Positions 43,401 through 56,960 are shown, counted from the first letter of the stretch. The stretch: DNA of 64,000 nucleotides from Rattus norvegicus (GCF_036323735.1 NC_086025.1:111550688-111614687); one strand, 5' to 3'. Numbers and translations: made by a program. Notes: generated by a model not told the origin, from the letters alone.

Positions 43401-44455
43401 GATCTATGCTGCTTGAAAATGCCTGCCCCACAGGCAGGTTTGCAAGTTTTGAGAGCTGGAGGAGACACGAACGTGACCAGAGACATTGACCTTCTGGCTG
43501 CAGTGACCTGTGGTCAAGTTTCAAAGGGACATCGTGAGGCAAATTGTCAAGGTCACTGGCAGGGTCAAGTGCCTGCATCAACTCTCCAGTTGTGTGTGCT
43601 TAGCAGGTGACACAGTTCCTGCCACTCTCTATCCGTTCTGAGTTTACTTCTGCCAGTATTGAGTACAAATAGATGTGCAGTTGGACCCTCTCCTCATACA
43701 ATCTGCAGACGGAATCTCTCTACATCCAGCCTATGGATGAACCCTCTCTATACATACGCTATGGATATGCCTTGGAAGAAGGTGCCTAGATCACCCACGA
43801 ATCTGGGGAGGTACCTGGAGTGTTCACTGTGGGTGAGCAAGGAAGGTTTGGGGTGCAAACAGCCGTGGAGCTCACTTAAGGAAGGATCTCCCCTGAATCT
43901 GTGTGCTGGAACAGAGAAGGATGAGGTCAGAGCATTCAGTGGACTCAAAGGAAAATCAATGAATAAAGTGTGTTCCTGCAATCACCAGGAAGGACAGGCT
44001 GTGTGTGGATGAGCGTCTTCCTGCTGTCAGCTGCTTTTCTTTTTCATGCTGACAGTGTCGGACAAGCTCTGGGATTCATCACAACAAGCAGAGAAGAGGG
44101 AAATGGACAAGAGCTCCTGGTTGGGGCTTAGGGAGATTCATGGAGTGTTGGGGGAACCCTGAGGGTGATATGGGAGGTGGAGGGACAGAGAAGTGACTTG
44201 TAAGGGACAAGGGTACAAATGACAGTGTCCATGAAGTTTGGGGACCATGGGCATGAGGCCTGAGTTGTTTGGGAGCCATAGGTTGCTGGACTATAGTTCT
44301 TGGGTGACCTTGCCTCCCTTTGAGCTGGGCTACCTGGGTCCTGGCTTTCCAGAGTCACATGGGACAAAAGAGTTGGCGGCTGGACACGCTGCTTGGACAA
44401 GTCAGTGGCCTGGCTAAAGGCTTAGTGAAAAGTCAGTGGTTTAGAGGTAAGACTT
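43401..44455. other. Intergenic sequence, nothing recognised
   Basis: No repeat or coding signal identified. Confidence 0.4.
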
Positions 44456-44665
44456 TGTCTTGTGCTGGCAATGCAGCTCAGCTGACGGAGTGCTTGTCTA
44501 GCATTGCCTGAAGCCCTGGGTTCAGCTCCAACACTGCATAAACTAGCAAGGTATTACCTGCCCGTAATCCCTGCTCTCAGGAGACTGAGGTAAGGCAACA
44601 AGAAGTTCAAGACCATCCTTGGTTACAGAAGGACTTAGGGGACAGCCTGAGCTACATGAGACATG
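44456..44665 (+). mobile_element. RSINE1/B4-type SINE
   Basis: GTGCTGGCAATGCAGCTCAG, TGGGTTCAGCTCCAACACTG, then a B1-like right part (AATCCCTGCTCTCAGGAG, AAGTTCAAGACCATCC). Confidence 0.75.
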
Positions 44666-46139
44666 TGGGGTCTGGGGTCTTAAGTCTTAGGTAAAAAGTC
44701 AGAGGTGATCAATATCAGAGCCATTTTGGCCTGGCTCCTGGTCGATCCCTCCTTCTTTCAGTGGACACATTAGGTTGGAAGCACCAGCAATAGTCCAGAG
44801 CCCTGGGTTGCTGTGGTTCACTTGCATCTGTAAGCCTAGATCAAAGCTCAGTATACGTATTGATCACCTGAGAGATTCTGAGAGTAATACTTAGAGACCA
44901 TGGAGTGTAATAAAAGCCATGGGAACAGGCCTTTCTCTCCCTCCCTCAAGATGCCTTACTATACCACACTGATGGAGCTGTCGTCATGGACAATAACAGG
45001 TCCTGGACAAGGAGAGACCACAGGAAGTGCAGAGACACAGAGACTTACAGCCCAAGGAGTTGTCCAGGCAGAGAACACTTCAGTGGGCTCGAATCTGGGT
45101 CACACTGGTTCAAAGAACGTGAGACTAAGTCCCCGTTGCTTGTGTTGTGGGTGCAGCCATTCTTCCCGGTTGTAGATACGGCCGTGAGCACACAGGAGGG
45201 TTTGGAAGGGGTCTCTTCTTTTGCAGGCTTTCTTGGATTGAATCTAGAATCCCCGTGTGTCAAGCAAGTACACATCTTCTTATTTTTTATTCTGAGACAA
45301 GTTTCAGTAAATTGCCCAAGCTGGCTTTGAACTTGTGATCCTCTCACCTTAGCCTCCTGAGTAGCTGGGATTAGATGCCTAGAAATGAGATAAATCTTAG
45401 TGGGAGAAAGACCTGCTGGCTTTTGTCATCTGACCTGCCCAGCGATTGGTCCATCCAGGCTCCCTTTTCTTCATTGTTCTCAACTTGAACTCTGGGACGT
45501 ACAAGTCACTCTCTCCTGTCTAAGTGTCTCCCGATATCCTTTAGTGGTGCGTGTTCCGGGCACTGGAAAGCTCTGAGTTCCTTTCTCCTTCAGTAGTTTT
45601 CGTGTGGTGTAGGGAATCTGCTGGGAAGCCACCTCCTTGGACTCTAAGTGACTGGGAAAATCACTCAGCTATTTATGTGAAGTGCCATCCCCCTTACCTG
45701 ACTCTTTGATCATCAGAGACATTAAAGGGAGATGTTCAAGGTTACAGAGTTTCCATCTCCTGGGACGGCTGGGTCTGCGGCCTTTCACGGAAAGGTAGGA
45801 AGACAGCTCTTACCAGCAATGGGGCAGGGGGAGTCAGAAGGGGTGAATCTTTGATGCAATGTCACCTTCGATGCCCCAGAGGGTTGTGAAGGTGAATGCA
45901 TTTAATGGTCACGATGAGGTGTAGATGTTAGAGCGGTAACATTAACAGTACTAACATTAATGTGGCCACTCTATTAACATATGCACAACCCAGATGCTCT
46001 TATCAAAATATACGTTCATACTACCGTGGGAATGTCTGATGACGTACCATAACACAGACCTCAAATATTGAACAACAGATGCTTAAACTAAAGAGGCAAA
46101 TTACTGAGGCTGTGAGTTTGAGAAACAGTAAAATTGAGT
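44666..46139. other. Intergenic sequence with an old B1-like fragment
   Basis: 45285-45385 is a reversed B1/7SL-like fragment (TGAACTTGTGATCCTCTCAC, AGTAGCTGGGATTAGATGCC). 45890-46080 is AT-rich and unique. Confidence 0.55.
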
Positions 46140-46320
46140 GACTAAGAAAAAGGCTTCTGGAGCCAGTTAAATTTGAGTCAAAATTTCAGCTCTGCACTTT
46201 CTCATGGAGTGCATGACAGTGGGTCAGAGTCTTACCTTGCCTCATAGAATCATTGTGTGCCTTTTAGAAGCAAAGTAAGGGGAAAGTGCCTGGCACATAG
46301 TAGGTTTGCTCAACATTCTG
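46140..46320 (+). repeat. Near-complete MIR SINE
   Basis: CTTCTGGAGCCAGTTAAATTTG to the 3' end AGTGCCTGGCACATAGTAGG; about 180 bp. Confidence 0.8.
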
Positions 46321-47737
46321 GTGAACAAGATCTGGAGGGGGATAGGCTAGAGGAAGCCTCTCTTGGGATCCTGAACCTCACCTGCAGTGTCCCTGGCTTC
46401 ACCTCTGTTCATCCTATTAAAGCACTGACTACCTACTATGTGCTGGTACTGACAAAGCTACGCCTTCATTCTGCTCAGTTTCTGTTCCTTGTGGTACATT
46501 CCCCTGGCTGTTAGGTGGGTCATGAACACACACAAAAAATACCCAACACTCATAGGTCCTTGGCTGGAGGATCATGAGCCTTACAAGATTCAAGGCCACC
46601 AAGAGAGGGACGGATGAAGAGAGTCCAGATTTGGTGAGCACACAACGCTCAAGGGTGGATGTTGGTTTGGAAATGGCGCTGCGATTCACCTGTCCCCAGC
46701 AGCTCTGTGTTGCAGGCATGGCCTCCTGCCTGCCTTGTTAGCCTCACAGCCCCTTCCTAGGGGGTAGGATGAGCACGCCAAGCTTGTGTCATTCAGTTGA
46801 TCCACACTCCGTCCCCCATGGCATAGAGTTCCTTGAGACATCACCCTCTTCCTGTCTCTGTTCCTCCAGGCAGCCTCCTCATGGGACTCTTGGCCTTGAC
46901 ACAGCTCCATCGTGTACTAAACTACTACCTGTGAGCTTCCTCCATACAGTGGGAGCCTCTGTGGTGGGCAGAGGGACCGCATAAGCACCACTGTCATGTT
47001 TACATGCCTAGTCAGACCACTGGGTTTATAAGATGAGTGTCTGCCTTCCAGTGACACAGGAATGACAGCGGTGGCCCTCGTGGTACCACTGTGAGGAGAA
47101 TGCAGCTCCTCTCTCTGCAACTTATGGGGGAGGAGGCAGAGCCAGAGAATGGCTCACCTCAGAGCCTGCTTGGCAGGGGTATGGAAGACAGGTTCACTCC
47201 TTGAAGTCTCAGCTTCCTGCTCTGCAAGAGGGGATCAGATGCTTCTCCACTGGAGGCCTGGGCTGCCCTCAGTCTGAAGCTGTGTGGACACAGGGGCCCA
47301 GTCAAGCACTGAGCAAATGAGACTTGTGCTCAATTCATACATCTGGGCCCGAGACTCCCAGAGTGGCCCCCAAGCCAGAGCGGGCAGAATCTTGGAGATA
47401 TAGACGAGTCTTCTCGATCAGTCTAGTCCAGTGGGTCCCAGAGAAGGTCAGGAGTCACCCAAGAGTCCCCAGAGAGGAGGCCCTGATGCCTATTAGGTGA
47501 AGTTCTAGGTTTTCCAATTCTCCAACTGAGAACTTTCAGCTCCTCAGCCGAGCCTTTGGACGTCTTGGTTGGCTTGGAAAGCCTGAGGGGTCTTGTCAAA
47601 GTCCACACAGATATCAAGTCTGGATGCCCCACGGTGTATGGTGACATCAATAGGCTCTGCTTTTCAATGGCCAAACAATTTTTTTTTTTTTGTCAATGAA
47701 CTATTAGGTGAACATTTTAATTAGAAGGAAAAGGGGT
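46321..47737. other. Intergenic sequence, nothing recognised
   Basis: No gene or repeat recognised apart from a T run at 47680-47691. Confidence 0.4.
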
Positions 47738-47830
47738 TGAGGACCAGCAAGATGGCTCAGTGGGTAAAGGAGCTTGCTGCCAAATCTGATGACCTGAGTT
47801 TGATTCCCAGAACTCATATAGTAAAAGGAT
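47738..47830 (+). mobile_element. B2/B3-family SINE head
   Basis: GGACCAGCAAGATGGCTCAG, GGAGCTTGCTGCC, GAGTTTGATTCCCAGAACTC. Confidence 0.8.
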
Positions 47831-49449
47831 CAATTCAGACCACCTACTGGCAGGAAGGACTGCAGGCGTTTTCTTGATTCATGAAGGGGTCTACAGGTAT
47901 TAGTTACAAGGATGACATTTTTCCCCCTTAATTTTAATTGTCAAGTAATTATTTCTATTGCAACACACCAGGTGTCTTGACACCATATTTTGCCTGTGGT
48001 TGAAGGTGTGAAGGACACTGGCTTCTAGCTGCAGGTGTCTGTGCTGCTCACCCTGGCTGACTCTACGTGGAAACTTGTTGGATCCCTGAGCCTGCTCTGT
48101 GTGGCTGAGTGTGGTGAGAAATAGTGAAGAGAATTTGACCTCTCCAGACCTCTATGGGTTACATCCCATGGGTCATGCTGCCCACGTCCCGGTTAGAGCT
48201 TGGAGGGATCCCTCAGAGACTGGGGATGGCATCCACATAGCCCTTAGCTGTGTGGCCTCCCCCGCCTACCTGGGCCTCTAGTGTTCATCTGACTAGTAGA
48301 AGAGACAATGGCGTTTTCAATGGGGAGGGGTGATGGGGTGGGAGGAGATAGAATTTCCAAGAATCACTTACAGGAGCAAATGGGACCACCAGTATCATCA
48401 TAGTCCCATTTAATAGCAGCCCCTAAAATGGGGAATTCAGCAGAGCCTACACTCAGCCCTTAATGCCTCTGACTACCAAAGGAGAATGCTCAGACCGCTT
48501 GTTCCTCAGTTCTACCCGGGAGCCTTCTCTCTGTCTAAGAGACATGACTTAGGTTTGTCAGTCTTCACTGAAGTGCTGCCAGCATATGTCATTGTGCCCA
48601 TGTCATCTGGACCTCTTATGCTGCACCCGTGTCCCAGGTTTTCTGCCACATCCTTGCTGTGGTTTAGAAACATAGACCCCACAGCCTAGAGAGGTTGCAC
48701 TGGGGTAGAGGGACCCTGTTAGGCCCAAGGCCTGCCCATGGTGGCCATGAGGAAGGTGCTAGCTTGAAGCCACTTTTGTCCCCTGTCCCCCACCCCCACC
48801 TCCTTACCGTCCCTCTAGTCCTGCAGAAGAATGAGATTCCTAAATGGGGTTGGGAGTGTTGCCACTGCTCAATGAGCTCACAGTGAAATTGGAGACTCGT
48901 GGGCAGGAGCCTCAGTGAATGATGACCACAGAAAATGCTGAGAACCAGTCCTGGAGACCAGCCAGGCCGGCTCTGCTGTAAGGGCAGGATGGATGGGAAG
49001 AGCGCAGCCCGCCCTGTGGCATGTGCAGGTGAGGGTTCTCCAGCTTCAGGACGGACCTGTGCTCACAGCCCAGCCATGCTTCCTTGCCCATTGCCACCGG
49101 GTGAAGGACTGGTTTTCTCAGGGCTCCCTGAGCAAGGTTGGCAGGGCCTGGGCATGAAGTGGATGCTCAGAAAATACCTAGTACTTCCTCTATGGGGCAA
49201 TGCGAATCCTTTCCTGCATTTCACAGAGGGACCCCAATCCCGCAGACTGCGCTGTCCCAAGTGGGAAAGGGTGCCAGTTGGCAGCAGGGGATCTAGTCTG
49301 CGGAGCACATGGGACCTCTGATGGCGTTTCCAAGGATGACGGCTCACCTGCCCGGGGTGGACATACACAGGGCCCTTCTTACTAGTTTTGTCTTCACAGA
49401 GAGGTAGGAGTGGGTCACATACACACGAAACCTGTTTGCTTTGGTCTCA
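47831..49449. other. Intergenic sequence, nothing recognised
   Basis: AT-rich at 47900-47990, otherwise GC-moderate; no gene recognised. Confidence 0.4.
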
Positions 49450-49520
49450 TGGTGTTGGGGATGGAACCCGGCGACTGGAGTGTTCGTAAGTGCGCTGCCA
49501 CTGAGCCACACCACCGGACC
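49450..49520 (-). mobile_element. ID-like SINE (reverse)
   Basis: GTTGGGGATGGAACCCGGC and GCGCTGCCACTGAGCCACACC are the reversed ID head. Confidence 0.7.
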
Positions 49521-52061
49521 CACCCTGCTCACTTCAAAAGTATAAACAACAACCTCGCCTGAAGCTGCCCTTCTCCTTCTCTTCAGGTCCAGTCTCAGGG
49601 CACTGTCCTTTGAGGGGCCAGGCCTTCTCTGAGGCACTTGACCTAAACTCAAGTTACAAGACTATCTTGGACCCTGTCTAGAGCAGAAGGAATGAATTTG
49701 CTCCCTAAAAAGAAGAAACAGAAACAAGACTATCACCCAGCCCTGATAACACCAGCTGGCACCTCTTGCCTATGGTATCCCCTAGACTCTCACCCTGTAC
49801 CAGCATTGGCATCTCCCCTGAAAATCCCCTGCTCCAGCCAGCCCCCGTGGGCTCCCCTTGTTTGTCCGTTCTCCTCCGCAGTGGGAGCCCTCTGTCCCCT
49901 GCGTGTGGTGTGCTATGACAGGTACTCAGAATAGGACTCACACAGCAGGTGGTCTTTTGTCTTCAATGCCTGTCCTCTAGGGGACAGTACTGTGGCATCC
50001 AGGAAGGATGGCCTTAGGTTGGGAGCCCCAGGCTGTCAGCAGGATGTCATTCTTACCTGACAGATACTCATGTTCAGGCAGCCCAGTTGCTGGCACGAAC
50101 CAGCCACAGAGCAGTGTTAGCAGGCTGGGCTGGTGGGTAGCCTGTGAGAGCAGGAGGCATGGCCTCCTCACTCCTGGATCATGTTCCTTGTCCTGCATTT
50201 CTGCATGTGGCTCTTGGCCAGGGACTGCTGGCCTCACTGTCCCTCCAGCGCAGCACCTGCAGCAGTATTGTTGGGAGAGACGGTTGTAAGGGTTCTGAGA
50301 AACTGCTGTGCCTCCAGCCCATGACTTTAATGGGAGTCAGAGGCATCTATTGTCACTGCCCATTGGTCTCGGCACTCTGAGAGGAGACATGTACCCATTT
50401 TCTGGACCAGTAAGTTGAAATAGAAGAATGTTGCTGGGAAAATACAGAAGGGGTTTGGACCCCACTTGGTACCTCTCATTCGAGGACAGCCCAGGTATTT
50501 CTCCTGGGTCATTATAGGGAGACATAGACGGGATTTCTCCAGAGCCAGACCCATGTGGTCGCCCCAGGATTGAACCTTCATGTTGACATGGCCTCGGCTA
50601 TGTACACTCGGAAGAATTCCATTCCTTTCCTAGGCCATGCCAGGTTCCTTGAGATAGACAGTTGGGATAGACACACGACTGCTGGCAACACATTAAGGAC
50701 TCCCAAATTCCTGGCCCTAGAATTCCCAGCCTGTCAGATAGATTAGCACCTCCAGCTTCCTCTCCATGCTCAAGCGGCTGGAAGGGTTCCTGACTCTACT
50801 CCATGATCCCACACTGTTGGACTAGTGCACAGCCTGTTAAGACTTCAGAGTTTATGCCATCCGAGTGGACCAGCTCAGTCTATGACTCTCATACCACTCA
50901 GGGCAAGAGCCCCAGACTCATAGTGGTTCCCTGTGGCCCCAGGCTTGGAACTCTGGCATACTGGGGCTCTACTTGGTGCCCACTGAACCGTGGACTGGGA
51001 AGCTACTTGAGGAGAGAGGCAGGGCTCCGCTTGGTGTGTTGAGCTGGCTCGACAGTGCTGTTGAGTGGAACAAGTGTGACAAGATCCAGAGGAGAACAAA
51101 GGCATAATACTGAAGACCCTTTCAAGGTCGCCGGCTGGCGGGGAACGAGCACTGTCATGTTGTTTGATCATTTATTTATACTCTATTTTTTTCAGCAGAA
51201 CTCAAGGCACCCGAGATGAAAGGCAGAGAAACAGCAGAAACAAAAGCTCCGGTCTTGAGCTTTGCCGCCTTCCCATCCCCCTCACCCCTCACCCCTCACC
51301 AGCACTTCCTCGAGTCCTGAAAGTCTGCTTCGGTCTGTCTTCGGAGTCAAGGTGCTGGGGTCTTCCTGTGGTAATATCCCCTCCATGCAGCGTGTTTCCC
51401 AACCAGGTCTCCGTGGCGAGAACATTCCCCCAAGTCCAAGCTTCTGAGTCATTTCTGTCCCTACAACTGTAGCCGGAGTCCTGGCTACGCTTGGATTGCG
51501 AGGTCTGATGTACTCCAGACCTAAGCCAGCTGTGCTTAGGGAGAACCAGGGCGCACCGTCCTGCATCTCAGCGCATCTTTCCCGTCTGATCCCAGGGTAC
51601 AAGGCTGCAATCTGGGCTGTGCTGCTGCGTTGAGGGTGTGCAGCCTGGGTGCCCATGGCACAAGTGGGCATGGCACAGGTCTATCACTTGTCATAATGTT
51701 TGGGTCAGGAGAAACATGCTGGTTGGCTAAAGCAGGAGGTGATGAGACTGGAAGGAGACAGGACCAGGCCCCATCACAGCCATGTTCCTAAGGGTCTCAC
51801 TGCTGGCACTGAGATGACAGCAATACTAGGGCTGGATCCTCCTCATCCTGAGAGCTGCTCACTTTCTGTGTGCTCCTGGAGACCAAGCCAGAGGGCAACA
51901 TGTGGCTATCAAACCGTCATGTCTGCCAACTGTGAGGCAGTGGGCATGGTGCTGGCAGAGGAAGTCCCCTTTGACCTTATTCAAATAAGTACTTTGTGCT
52001 AACTGGTTGCTCCCCCAAAGCTCCCTTTCTTAAAGATGAGACACTAAAGTCACCTAGTACT
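49521..52061. other. Intergenic sequence, nothing recognised
   Basis: About 2.5 kb of GC-moderate sequence. Opposite-strand frames at 49977-50289 and 51164-51671 have no domains. Confidence 0.4.
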
Positions 52062-52452
52062 TGTGATGATTAAGTTTATTTTCAACTTGACATAACCCAC
52101 AACCATCTGGAATTAATAAAGGATTGTCCGCACTTGGTAGGCCTGTGAGTAAATCTGTGGAAGACTGCCTTTAATTGATGTGGGGAGACGCAGTCCACTG
52201 TGGGTAGTGCCATCCCCTAGACTTGCATCCCAGACTATATAAGAGTAAAATATCAAGCTGAGCACAAGCAAGTAAGCACGTGTGTATCCATTTCTCTCTC
52301 TTTCGACTGCCGATGTGAAGTGACTAAAGTCACCACCTTGACTTCCTGTTATGATTAACTGAAGCCTGGAATTAAGAGCTAAAGCAAATCCCTTCTAAGT
52401 TGCTTTTGATCGAGATATTTTATAACAGCAAGGGGAATTGGAACAAGAACAT
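52062..52452 (+). mobile_element. Rodent L1/LTR-like repeat (family uncertain), near full length
   Basis: Begins TGTGATGATTAAGTTTATTT and ends with TAACAGCAAGGGGAATTGG; same ordered landmarks as the 16278 copy but more complete (TGTGGAAGACTGCC, GTGCCATCCC, CTATATAAGAG). Confidence 0.75.
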
Positions 52453-52569
52453 GCTTAGTATGTGCAAGAGAGTCTCCTTCTTGCTTTGCTGTCATGATTC
52501 TCTAATTCTTCTCATATTCCCTAAAAAATGATTGGTGCAATCTTCACTACATTGATTAAGAGGCCAGGA

Positions 52570-53103
52570 GACAGGCTTTGGGGAATGGCTTGGTTGGTAA
52601 AGTGTTTTGCTTTGTAAACACGAGGAGTGCCGGGGATGGTTCTGTCTGGAAAGGACTTGCCATGCATGAAAATGGGAGTTTAGGTCTCCAGCACCCATGC
52701 AAAAAGCTAAATATGGCAGCAAGTGCCTGTCACCCCGGCACTCGGCAGATGGAGACAGGTGGGTCTCCAGCGTTCACTGGTCAGTCTGTCCACCAAATCA
52801 GTCAGCTCCAGGTTCACTGAGAGATCTTGTCTCGAAAGATAAGGTGGAGAGATTGAGGAGGACACCTTGAGTTGGTCCATGACTTCTACACACATACATG
52901 CGTCTATGAACACAATGCCAGGCAAAGTGCGTGTGCTTGTAATTCCAATGCTCGGGAGGTGGGAGCAGGAGACAGGCTCTTTGCACAGCTAACCTAGACT
53001 AATTAGTGATATCCAGGAACCAATAACTGACTGTCTCAGGGGCAAAGAGGGGCATGGCTTCCAAGGAAGGACACTGGAGGTTGTCCAGCTTCCATATGCA
53101 CAT

Positions 53104-53145
<42 letters not shown>
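52570..53145 (+). mobile_element. B4A SINE, with a second B4-like segment and (CA)n tail
   Basis: 52570-52925 matches B4A closely (GGAATGGCTTGGTTGGTAAAG, AAAGCTAAATATGGCAGC, CTGAGAGATCTTGTCTCG, ATAAGGTGGAGAGATTGAGG). 52925-53100 repeats the B1-like right part (GCTTGTAATTCCAATGCTC) and ends in (CA)n at 53106-53142. Confidence 0.85.
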
Positions 53146-53167
53146 AATAGTGAAGGAAACCCACATT

Positions 53168-53335
53168 CAATAGCCATGACGTGGCAGCTTGTGCCTGTAA
53201 CCTTAGCACTTGGGAGATGGGAGCAGAGAGATCAGAAGTTTAAGGTCATCCTTAGCTACATAGTGGGGTCAAGGTAACGCTAGGCTACACGAGACTCCAT
53301 ATCATTTAAAACAAACAAACAAACAAAAAACAAAA
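53168..53335 (+). mobile_element. B1-like SINE (forward) with A-rich tail
   Basis: GCTTGTGCCTGTAACCTTAGCACTTGGGAG, GGTCATCCTTAGCTACATAG, then AAACAAACAAACAAAC. Confidence 0.82.
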
Positions 53336-53860
53336 AACAAGAAACCAACCCAGGGTCCAGGAAACTTTGAGAGTTGAAAAACCCCTTAAAAGCACAAGAA
53401 GAAAACTCCAAAGACAGCTGCCTCCTGCAGTCCCGTGGCTTGTGTCTGAGCAACCACTTGACCCACACCCTTACCTCTCCTGAGGGGGCACTGATTGGCA
53501 TAAGTGAGGCAGGGACTTCAAACAGAGCCTCCCTCACTGCTTGAGTCTTACACAATGCCTTTCTCTCTCCAGAAGACATCGTTGCTCCAGTCAAATGGGT
53601 GAGGTCTCTCAGGACTGGGCAGTTTAAAGGGCTGTGCAAACAGGCCTGCGTTGTCACTCTTTTGGTTGCTGTCATCCCTGTCTGAGACACTCCTGTCCCT
53701 GAGGTTGCCTCCTGTTCACAGCTGCTCCTCTGCCTCTTGACAGCAGCTACGGGCTGTGGTGAAGCACAGATCACATCACACCACTTTCTTAAAATCCTTT
53801 ATGGTTCACATGCTTGGTACCCTGGGTGACCTACATTGGGCCATCTCTAGCTCCTGGCCT

Positions 53861-53911
<51 letters not shown>

Positions 53912-53934
53912 ACACACACACACATACACACACA

Positions 53935-53974
<40 letters not shown>

Positions 53975-55559
53975 CAGCCCTCTGAATCTAGCCCCATGTG
54001 TTTTCCTGCCCCAGGGCCTTTGCATGAGCTCTGTCTTCTACATGAAGTAAAAACACACCCTTTCTGTGCCATTTCTGGGTATCATCTACTTCTTCCTCCA
54101 TAAATGTCACAGAAATGTTATCCTTTCAGAAATGCATCTTCCTGCTGCCCAGACCTCCTAGATTTAACTGAGTTCCCTGGTTTTATTCTCCGCAGCAGAG
54201 CTGTTTCCTTTATTCTGTTCAGTTTGTCATTGCCTTTTCTCTGGTTTGTTTTACCGGACCCCATGTTCTGCAGTTACAGGCACCATGTCTGCTGGTTTTT
54301 TCCTGCCCTTTCCGGCTCTGAGCCTGGCACGATGGCTGTTCTCAGCACTTCCGGTTGGACGAGCATGGTGTCTGCAGCCCTTTGCCAGGTGTTGTGTGTA
54401 GCTCCTGTTCTGAGCTAGAGAGGCATCTGGACTGTCCCTCTCTCTCAGACTCAGTGCTAGGCTGGAGCTGTAGGCTCTGCTCACACCCCTGGGTTCACTG
54501 AACCCCTGAGGTATTCAGGTCTCCATTTCTTTCATCATGAGATGAGAATTCCTAGGACTGGGAAGTTGGAAGAGATATGTGTGGCCATTCCTTCTTTCTT
54601 ACAAATGCCTGGGCAAAAGGTCTCCCATTTGTCAAACAAGGACCGCTGAGGACCAGAAAAGTCAAGCACTTTATCTGAGAACACAGAGCAGATCTGGGTG
54701 CAAGATAAGATACTTGCATTTTAAAAAGAAAAAGACTGCTGTTCCCACCCACCAGATATGGTAGAGCATCAGGGTCCTTAGACCTAGGGGAGGAGAAGAG
54801 AGCCCCCACCCCTGACACCAAGAGCAGCTGGCCCATTTCTCGTGCCCATGTCTCCTCCTTGTCTTCAGTAAGCACCCTCCCCAAGGGTAACAGCAGCCAC
54901 CTCCACAGAGCTGGGCCCCAGACGACAGACTTTCCCACACCAGGACCCTTGGGGGACACCACACAGAAACTGACCTATATTAATTTCAAGCGCTATTTGC
55001 ACTCTTGGTCCCTTCCCACCCAGCTCACAACCCCGCCCTGCACAAGCTCGAAAACACGTTGATCAGCCCAAGGACATTATAAAAATAAAATGATCTAAAC
55101 CCGGCCCTCTGGGTGCCTCCGCCCTCCTGTGCCCCTGCCACGAGGCAAGGGAGCAGCTCACAGCCCAGTTTGAGGAAGGGCTGCCATCCTCCTGGGAGGG
55201 GACAAGAAGGAGGCAGCAGCTAAAACAGGTGCAGGGAGCTAATGGATGTGACAAGCTAAGGGACGGGGAAAGGACAACAGAGGGAGGAGAGAAATTAATA
55301 AAGGCTCCCAGGGGGCAGGTCACACCAGGGAGTGAAAGAAAGTGCTAGAAAGAAGAGTTGTAGCCTCGTGGAGAATGGAGAAAGAAAAGTCTTGGGAAGA
55401 ACATGTTGGAAATGGGGACAGTGACATCAGAGGACACAGAGAGCCCACGAAGAGACAGACCGTGACATCAGAGGACACAGCCCATGAGAGCGGATGGAGG
55501 GATCCACAGCTAATATGATTAGGGGTTTTGGGCGAAGGGGAGAGGGTCCTGGAGAAGAG
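53336..55559. other. Intergenic sequence with a long (AC)n
   Basis: 53865-53972 is AC repeat with four TAC interruptions. 54590-54710 is a weak reversed MIR. 55423-55480 holds a 19-bp duplicated word. No gene recognised. Confidence 0.6.
55423..55480. repeat. Two copies of a 19-bp word, 39-bp period
   Basis: GTGACATCAGAGGACACAG occurs exactly at 55423-55441 and 55462-55480, with AGACAG/GGACAG context before each. Confidence 0.9.
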
Positions 55560-55712
55560 TTTGGGGGGTGGGCAGTATGGCTGTTAGAACAGAAAGTTGA
55601 GGCCTGTCTTTAACATGGCTCTCAAATCAAGCGGAAGCCAAGCTCTGACACTTGAGGCTGTCCTCTGACCTTCACGTGTGAGCTTCTGCATGTGTGCACA
55701 CACACAAACACA
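55560..55712 (+). mobile_element. B4-like SINE 3' fragment
   Basis: CTGTCCTCTGACCTTCACGTG and GTGTGCACACACACAAACAC resemble the B4/B3 3' end. Confidence 0.5.
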
Positions 55713-56865
55713 AAAATTAGGAGGGAGGTCACGTAAGGATGGAAGAGTATGCCATGGCCCTGGTATCACGTTTACCTGACTTTGGAACCTCAGGACAGCA
55801 AGGGAAGGAACTTCTTTTCTGAAGCCTCCAGGTTGGGGAGTGTCTCATGGCCACCCTCACACACCACCAGCAGTCCCTTGTGTGAAATGTGCTCAGCGTT
55901 CCCCCAGGCCTGTCTTTACCTTGTCATCTAAGTCAGGTGCAGGCGTAGTCGCACCACTTCGGGGGAGTTCCCAAGTAGACAAGACAAGCCCTATTGTGTA
56001 ACAGAAAAGGGGCTCCAATATGTGCTTAGATGGCCTCTGTCTGTCTGGAAGGGTCTAGAAGGCACAGCCGTGAGTCTTGATGGGATCTTACCAAAAGGCT
56101 TCACTGTCACACCCTTGGGTAAATCATCCTCCTGGTGGCGATCCTAGCTTTGAGCTGTACAGTTTGAGAACTGTCGTCAAGTGGAGTCTGGGAGTGGGAA
56201 ACATCCGAACCCAACTCATTTGATCTATTTATAGTCACTCTTTATTCATTGGCTTCTTTTACTGACAGAGGCAGAATTTGAACTCAGGACCACTACCTCA
56301 AAGCTTGTGCTCTGGCTGAGACCCTGTTGACCCAGCATTGTGGAGCAAGTAGGAGTTTTGTTCAGTACCGCGAGAAGGATGGGGTTTAAGCAGGAGAAAC
56401 CGTGAGGAGCATGCCAGGCATGGGATTGACCCTGGCCAGAGGCTCAGAAACGGAGGGGAGAGCATTAGCCGACGATCTGTTCCCACCCTTCCTTCCGCCT
56501 GGTTCTATTACTCAACGTTTAGGTCCTATCTTCCATTTCCTGGTGACCTATGCAATGTAAACATGACCCTCTACTTTCCTGCCAGCTGGAGCACACAATT
56601 CTATCTTCCCTCAGAATGCCTTCCCCATCTTGATCACCAACACAGTGATGCTTTTGTTGCGGTTCAACATGAATGCCACCTTCACTGTGAAGCCTTCTGT
56701 ATCAGTTACAACCCCTATTTGGGAGGGTCTGAGCATAGGATTTTCTCACTCTGAGCACAACGGAGGGGAAGCTGGCTACTGTGAGGCTGGTGTCACCCAA
56801 AGAAGCTCTGTGGTCCTCAAGTTCCTCCCACCCAAGGATCTGCCAGTCTCTAGGAGGAAGGCTTG
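55713..56865. other. Intergenic sequence, nothing firmly recognised
   Basis: A tRNA-SINE-like trace at 56270-56330; no gene. Confidence 0.4.
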
Positions 56866-56960
56866 CAACCTGTGATGGGCTTCTTTTGTAAATAAAGTTT
56901 TATGGAGACACAGTCGTGCTGTTCAGTAACATTTTGTCAAAGACTGCTTTAGCACAGCAC
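56866..56960 (+). mobile_element. Old hAT/MER-type DNA transposon remnant
   Basis: TTTTGTAAATAAAGTTTTATGG and GACTGCTTTAGCACAGCACAG match a well-known mammalian MER repeat; the family name is uncertain. Confidence 0.6.

Noticed and set aside
51164..51200. Polypyrimidine-CAG resembling a splice acceptor
   Set aside because: No coding frame or donor follows that would make an exon; such motifs are common by chance.
53756..54103. His/Thr-rich 115-codon frame
   Set aside because: Product of the (AC)n microsatellite.
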